Shown here: positions 60,101-64,000 of the stretch, piece by piece | Numbering within the stretch: position 1 is the first letter of the stretch | Layout of the letters: every line of letters begins with the position of its first letter | Assembly (NCBI RefSeq): GCF_033115175.1 | Contig: NC_084835.1 | Coordinates: 61,548,448-61,612,447, forward strand | DNA length: 64,000 nt | From: Lepus europaeus | Lineage: Eukaryota; Chordata; Mammalia; Lagomorpha; Leporidae | Direction: 5' to 3' | Program-made: the position numbers and the translations under genes | Notes under the pieces: model-generated | The model's database searches: none | The model's input: only the letters and a program-made list of their open reading frames with translations | Told to the model about the DNA's origin: nothing

Positions 60101-60611
60101 GAGAAGTGGATTCCCTTTGCAAAGTAGATCTGGGTTACTTTGTAAGGCAGAAAGTAAGGCTATTTCTGGCATTGTTGTTCAAAATGGTCAACATGTGCAG
60201 AAAACGTTAAGTATAAAAAAAAAGGTCTCTTTCTCCTTGTGTCTGGTAGCATTGGCTACGTGAAGAACTGTTGCTTATCCCCTGGTGTAAGGCCAAGTTC
60301 ATTTCGGCTGAGAAGTCAAAGTACCAGACATGATTGCAGTCCCGTATTTCACACTGGCCTGTCTTCTGGCAGGATCACATCCTCTCGCTTTGCCTTTTAA
60401 CCCAGAAGCACGGTGAGAAAACTTGCTCTCGAATGGTGAGCCAGCTCCTCTCCCACCGTTCTGACAGTGCTGCAGACGCCAGCACTCAGGACCAAGGAAC
60501 ACGGAGAGGGTTAGAGAAACAAGGGTGGTAAAAGCAGTCTTGTTTTTTTCCCCACCAAGGCTAGGATCTTCTTGGCATGTAACACAGGACAGCAGCCACC
60601 TTGTGGACATT
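57178..60611 (-). other. ARHGAP28: ARHGAP28 3' UTR (about 3.4 kb, inferred extent)
   Basis: Downstream of the stop on the minus strand lies about 3.4 kb of AT-rich sequence with no SINE or recognisable L1, unlike the surrounding DNA. It ends by an AATAAA (minus) at 57197-57202, and an L1 3' tail abuts just beyond. Repeat depletion fits selection on a transcribed UTR. The 3' end is inferred and shorter alternative forms are possible. Confidence 0.65.
57197..57202 (-). terminator. Candidate ARHGAP28 poly(A) signal AATAAA
   Basis: TTTATT on the + strand reads AATAAA on the minus strand at the far end of the repeat-free 3' UTR, with T/A-rich sequence after it. Confidence 0.5.
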
Positions 60612-60706
60612 TCAAAGACTTGGTTGGGGCTTAATTACCCATTCTGCTTGAGGATTTTCATGGTATACATCCAATATATATGCATCTGGGTCCAAGCAAT
60701 GCTGTC
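60612..60706 (-). CDS. ARHGAP28: ARHGAP28 terminal coding exon with stop
   Basis: On the minus strand the acceptor CCTTTTAG (60707-60714) precedes 95 nt that join the previous exon in frame (G + GA). They read QHCLDPDAYILDVYHENPQA, then EWVIKPQPSL and TGA at 60612-60614. The LDPDAY-LDVY-NPQAEWVIK ending is the hallmark C-terminus of ARHGAP18/28, and the syntenic position next to LAMA1 selects ARHGAP28. The open frame is too short to show up as a long ORF. Confidence 0.95.
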
Positions 60707-60846
60707 CTAAAAGGAAAGGAACAGAGCGTTCGTAAGAGTGCACACTTCTGTCTCTGTATTGACTGCTCATGCCTATGTGTCAGCAGGCTTCAAGTAAGGC
60801 CAACGAGGTCCTCTCAGCCGTAAGTAAGCACATTTTGAAGATTTTT

Positions 60847-61174
60847 TTTTTTTTTTGACAGGCAGAGTGGATAGTGAGAGAGAGAGACAGAGAGAAAGGT
60901 CTTCCTTTTTGCCGTTGGTTCACCCTCCAATGGCCGCTGCGGCCGGCAGGTCTCGCCGATCCGAAGCCAGGAGCCAGGTGCTTCTCCTGGTCTCCCATGC
61001 GGGTGCAGGGCCCAAGCACTTGGGCCATCCTCCACTGCCTTCCCGGGCCATAGCAGAGAGCTGGCCTGGAAGAGGGGCAACTAGGATAGAATCCGGCGCC
61101 CCAACTGGGACTAGAACCGGTGTGCGGGCGCCGCAAGGCGGAGGATTAGCCTGTTAAGCCACAGTGCCGGCCAA
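60847..61174 (-). mobile_element. Young CSINE in ARHGAP28 intron
   Basis: Near-consensus, full length, ending TAAGCCACAGTGCCGGCC on the + strand. Confidence 0.95.
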
Positions 61175-62205
61175 GCTTCTTGATAAAGCCTCCCACCCTC
61201 CAGCCTGTCTCCTGCCTGTTAAGTATTTCAAACATATCTCCTGTAAAACTGGGGACGCACCAAACACAGGCAACCTTTTCCCCAGCTTCTCCACATCAAG
61301 TAGAAAAACAGGATGCCAGCTTCCGTGGGTATGAACTGATCATGCTTATACTGAAACATGCCCTGCAATGCTTTTGAAGATAGTAATTTGACCAGGTCTA
61401 GAGAAGACCAAAGTCAAGTTTGGTTTGGAAATGGCCACTTTGCTTCTTTACTATAGAAGTAATGCCCAAAGGTCAAAGATCTGGAAATGTAAAGGTCATC
61501 CCCTGGGCAAGTACACTTGACATTCATTTTGTATAATGCTTGTGTAACAAAATCAGGAGATTGGCTTGTTTGCTTCATGCATGTAGTGCATGTCTACTGA
61601 GTGTTGCTATGTGTCAGGTACTGTCCTAGGGGCTGGGGCTGCAGCAATGCATGGGCCTATCACAAAAACCGGCCCTCAGGACCCCTCTGCAACAAATAAG
61701 CACCTATAATATAAAGTAAGCCTGGTGGTGACAAGACTACCAGAGAAAAACCAAGCAGGGAAGGTATGTCCCAGGAGACCTCACTGAGAGGGTGACGCAC
61801 CAGCAAAGCCCCAGAAAGGTGACAGACAGTGAGGAATGGGGTTGGCTGAAGGGAGATTATTCCATGAAAACATCAGAGCAAATGCAACCCCCTCCCCCTC
61901 CCTGTGCCCCAGGCCGAAGATGCTGGTGACTGAGGTGCAAGCCTGGTGTCTGCTGGGAAGTACGGGATGCAAACGTGAGAGGCATCAGCCTCCAGAAGCA
62001 TTTAGAGCAACAAGACGGAGTGAGCTCACCAAGGAGGCTGAGTAGAGGAGAGAGAAGTCCCAAGGATTGCACCTGCAGCTCTCCAAGGTGGAAAGGTTGA
62101 GAGATCAAGAAATAAGAGGCAAACGAGACTCAGTGAAGCAGTCAATGAGATGGGAGGAAAGACACAAGCTCAGGTCATCCTCGAAATCAGGTGATGCGAA
62201 TGCTT

Positions 62206-62510
62206 GGTTTATTTTATTTGAAAGGCACTGTGAGGGGGGTGGGGAATCTTTCATCTTCCGGCTCACTTTCCGAATGGTTGCAATATCTGGGAGCTGGACC
62301 AGGCCGAAGCCAGGAGCCTGGAACTCGATCCGGGTCTCCCATGTGGGTAGCAGGGGCCCAAGCCCCTGGGTCATCTTCTGCTGCTTTCCCTGGTGCATTA
62401 GCAAGGAGCTGGATTGGAAGTAGAGCAGCCAGGACTCTAACCAGTGCTCTAATATGGGATGCTGGCACAGCAGGCAGCAGATTAATCCACTGGGACACAA
62501 TGCTGGCCAC
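62206..62510 (-). mobile_element. Diverged tRNA-derived SINE in ARHGAP28 intron
   Basis: On the + strand it runs from TTTATTTTATTTGAAAGGCA to GGACACAATGCTGGCC. Confidence 0.87.
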
Positions 62511-62980
62511 AAGAAGGGAAAGATCACACCAGGCAGTCACAAACAGAAGGAACGACTGGCTTGCCTGATGCAGGAGTGTTCTGGTGACCCCAACAAGAGC
62601 GATTCTGGTGAAGTGCAGAGGGGTATGTCCTGACTGGTTTCAAGAGAGAATAGGACAAGAAACTGGAGAGGGGACACTGATCGAAGGAGTTTGCAGTGAA
62701 GTGGACAGGGAAACTTGAGCAGATCTGAATGAGGTCCAGGGAGTTGTGTCAAGATGGGAGAAACGGCCAACGTTCTGTGTGCAGGTGGAAAGGGTGCAGT
62801 TGGGAGGGGACAGCTGATGATGCGGAGAACTGAGGCTGCCCGGAGAAGGCCCCGAGGGGCTATGGAGGACTCCTGGGAGGGAGAGGCCGCTGGACGTGCT
62901 GGCCGGAGTGGGTCTGTAGACAGTCACAGTGGAGCCAGGAGGATACGGGAGGACTCAGACAAAGGGAGAAGGAATTTTCT

Positions 62981-63312
62981 TTCTTTCTTTCTTTCTTTTT
63001 TTTTAATTTATTTGACAGGTAGAGTTATAGACAGAGAGAGAGACAGAGAGAAAGGTCTTCCTTCCGTTGGTTCACTCCCCAAATGGCCACCACAGCCAGC
63101 ACTGCGCTGATCCGAAGCCAGGAGGCAGGCGCTTCTCCTGGTCTCTCATGTGGGTGCAGCAGCCCAAGCACCTGGGACACCTCCACTTCCCTCCCGGGCC
63201 ACAGCAGAGACTAGACTGGAAGAGGAGCAACTGGGACTAGAACCCAGCGCCCATATGGGATGCCGGCACCGCAGGTGGAGGATTAACCAAGTGAGCCACT
63301 GCGCCGGCCCCT
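62981..63312 (-). mobile_element. CSINE in ARHGAP28 intron, 12-bp duplication
   Basis: Flanked by AAGGAATTTTCT at 62969-62980 and 63313-63324. The TTCTTTC run at its edge is the mutated tail. Confidence 0.95.
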
Positions 63313-63584
63313 AAGGAATTTTCTGCTGAGCTCTCTTCCTGCACTGCTGCCGCCGGCCCACCACCAGGCACACAGGAAGGATGAACAGGAAGTTAAGCAA
63401 AAAGGGTGTACTGCTTCTCAAGGTTCTCAGTTCTCCCACTCTGCGTGAATCTTCAGGAAGAAACTTTCCAAGGGTAAGTGTCACATGTGTCTGCTGCAAA
63501 TCAGCATAATGATATTCTTTTTCGGAATTTTGAGAACATTTTAAAAAACCAAAAACTTACTGATTTTGGATTTTATCTCGGAAA

Positions 63585-63690
63585 CGTATAGGCTGTCCTA
63601 TAATTATTAGAAGTATCATTATGTTCCTAAATCTGTATACATGAACTACATCAAACTTAATATAAATAAAATTAAAGAAAAAGAAACTTC
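63585..63690 (+). repeat. L1-type 3' tail fragment
   Basis: ATTATGTTCCTAAATCTGTA and CATGAACTACATCAAAC, then an A-rich end, match the tail at 57.03-57.11 kb. Confidence 0.5.
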
Positions 63691-63777
63691 TAAAATACAT
63701 CTTTATCATAATAGGAAGATATTTCTATTAGGGCAATCGGGGAATTTAACAGTAGTAGTTATTAAAGAAATGCTCAC

Positions 63778-63842
63778 CTATATTTCCTCCAATCTCGTAT
63801 AACCTTTGGTTCTGAATCTTAATACACTCTGATGGACCGTGA
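63778..63842 (-). CDS. ARHGAP28: ARHGAP28 penultimate coding exon
   Basis: Read on the minus strand, an acceptor CTTTAG (63843-63848) is followed by 65 nt encoding HGPSECIKIQNQRLYEIGGN and Ile, then the donor GTGAGC. One base starts the exon and one base ends it as parts of split codons. The product is a Rho GTPase-activating protein of the ARHGAP6/18/28 family, which stimulates GTP hydrolysis by RhoA. This segment lies C-terminal to the GAP domain and matches the conserved family tail QxLYE(I/V)GGNIG. Confidence 0.93.
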
Positions 63843-64000
63843 CTAAAGAAAAAAACAAAGAGAGAATGGAATATAATGTGAACTCTATCAAGACAGGAGG
63901 TATATTTGCATATCAAACAACACAATAACCAACGATTCACTCTGCTGTGAGGCAACACACCCCACCTATTCTATCCCGACAACAGCGTCCTGTGTGACTG
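63843..64000 (-). other. ARHGAP28: ARHGAP28 intron, partial
   Basis: This is the left end of the next upstream intron, cut by the window edge. Nothing else is recognised. Confidence 0.7.

Larger units (their letters stand above)
60707..63777 (-). other. ARHGAP28: ARHGAP28 last intron
   Basis: This 3.07-kb phase-1 intron separates the two terminal coding exons. It holds three minus-oriented SINEs (60847, 62206, 62981) and a short L1-like tail near 63.6 kb. The stretches 61175-62205 and 62511-62968 show no gene. Around 61590-61660 there is an old repeat-like phrase (an ACTGTCCTAGG-type sequence) that I cannot place. Confidence 0.85.

Noticed and set aside
1..64000. SINE heads considered as tRNA genes
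   Set aside because: The tRNA-like heads belong to CSINE repeats with A tails and target duplications. No free-standing tRNA with a full cloverleaf was found.

Overview
The window is nuclear DNA from a lagomorph, most likely the European rabbit. The evidence is about 40 copies of the tRNA-derived C-repeat SINE (CSINE), many with a young consensus head, a CT-rich tail and poly(A), together with a rabbit-type LINE-1 3' end. There is no bacterial, organellar or free-virus character: coding sequence is confined to short exons with GT-AG borders, and most long open frames are SINE translations or chance.

Layout. (1) 1-17.4 kb holds the 3' end of LAMA1 (laminin subunit alpha-1) on the + strand. 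Ten consecutive coding exons were assembled from the sequence. They join in frame into 535 residues plus stop, covering the second half of the LG3 domain, the LG3-LG4 linker, LG4 and LG5. The 3' UTR is short and ends near a poly(A) signal at 17,394. (2) 17.4-57.2 kb is an intergenic region packed with SINEs, old L1 fragments, a decayed LTR-like element, two CpG-rich blocks and an unusual L1. That L1 (28.6-33.2 kb, minus strand) has both ends, a 15-bp target-site duplication and a decayed ORF1, but no ORF2. A degenerate copy of one LAMA1 exon with its flanking introns lies at 37.25-37.62 kb. (3) 57.2-64 kb on the minus strand is the 3' end of ARHGAP28 (a Rho GTPase-activating protein), with the last two coding exons and a long 3' UTR. 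LAMA1 and ARHGAP28 therefore converge tail to tail, as they do in human.

The two genes do not form a pathway. LAMA1 makes an extracellular basement-membrane subunit and ARHGAP28 an intracellular RhoA regulator. The points most worth a second look are the ORF2-less L1 carrying a retroviral gag-like stretch, the relic LAMA1 exon duplication, a pair of CTCF-like motifs in convergent orientation across the intergenic region, and a solo class II LTR with a perfect 6-bp duplication inside a LAMA1 intron. I found no convincing RNA gene, CRISPR array or wholly new protein-coding gene.
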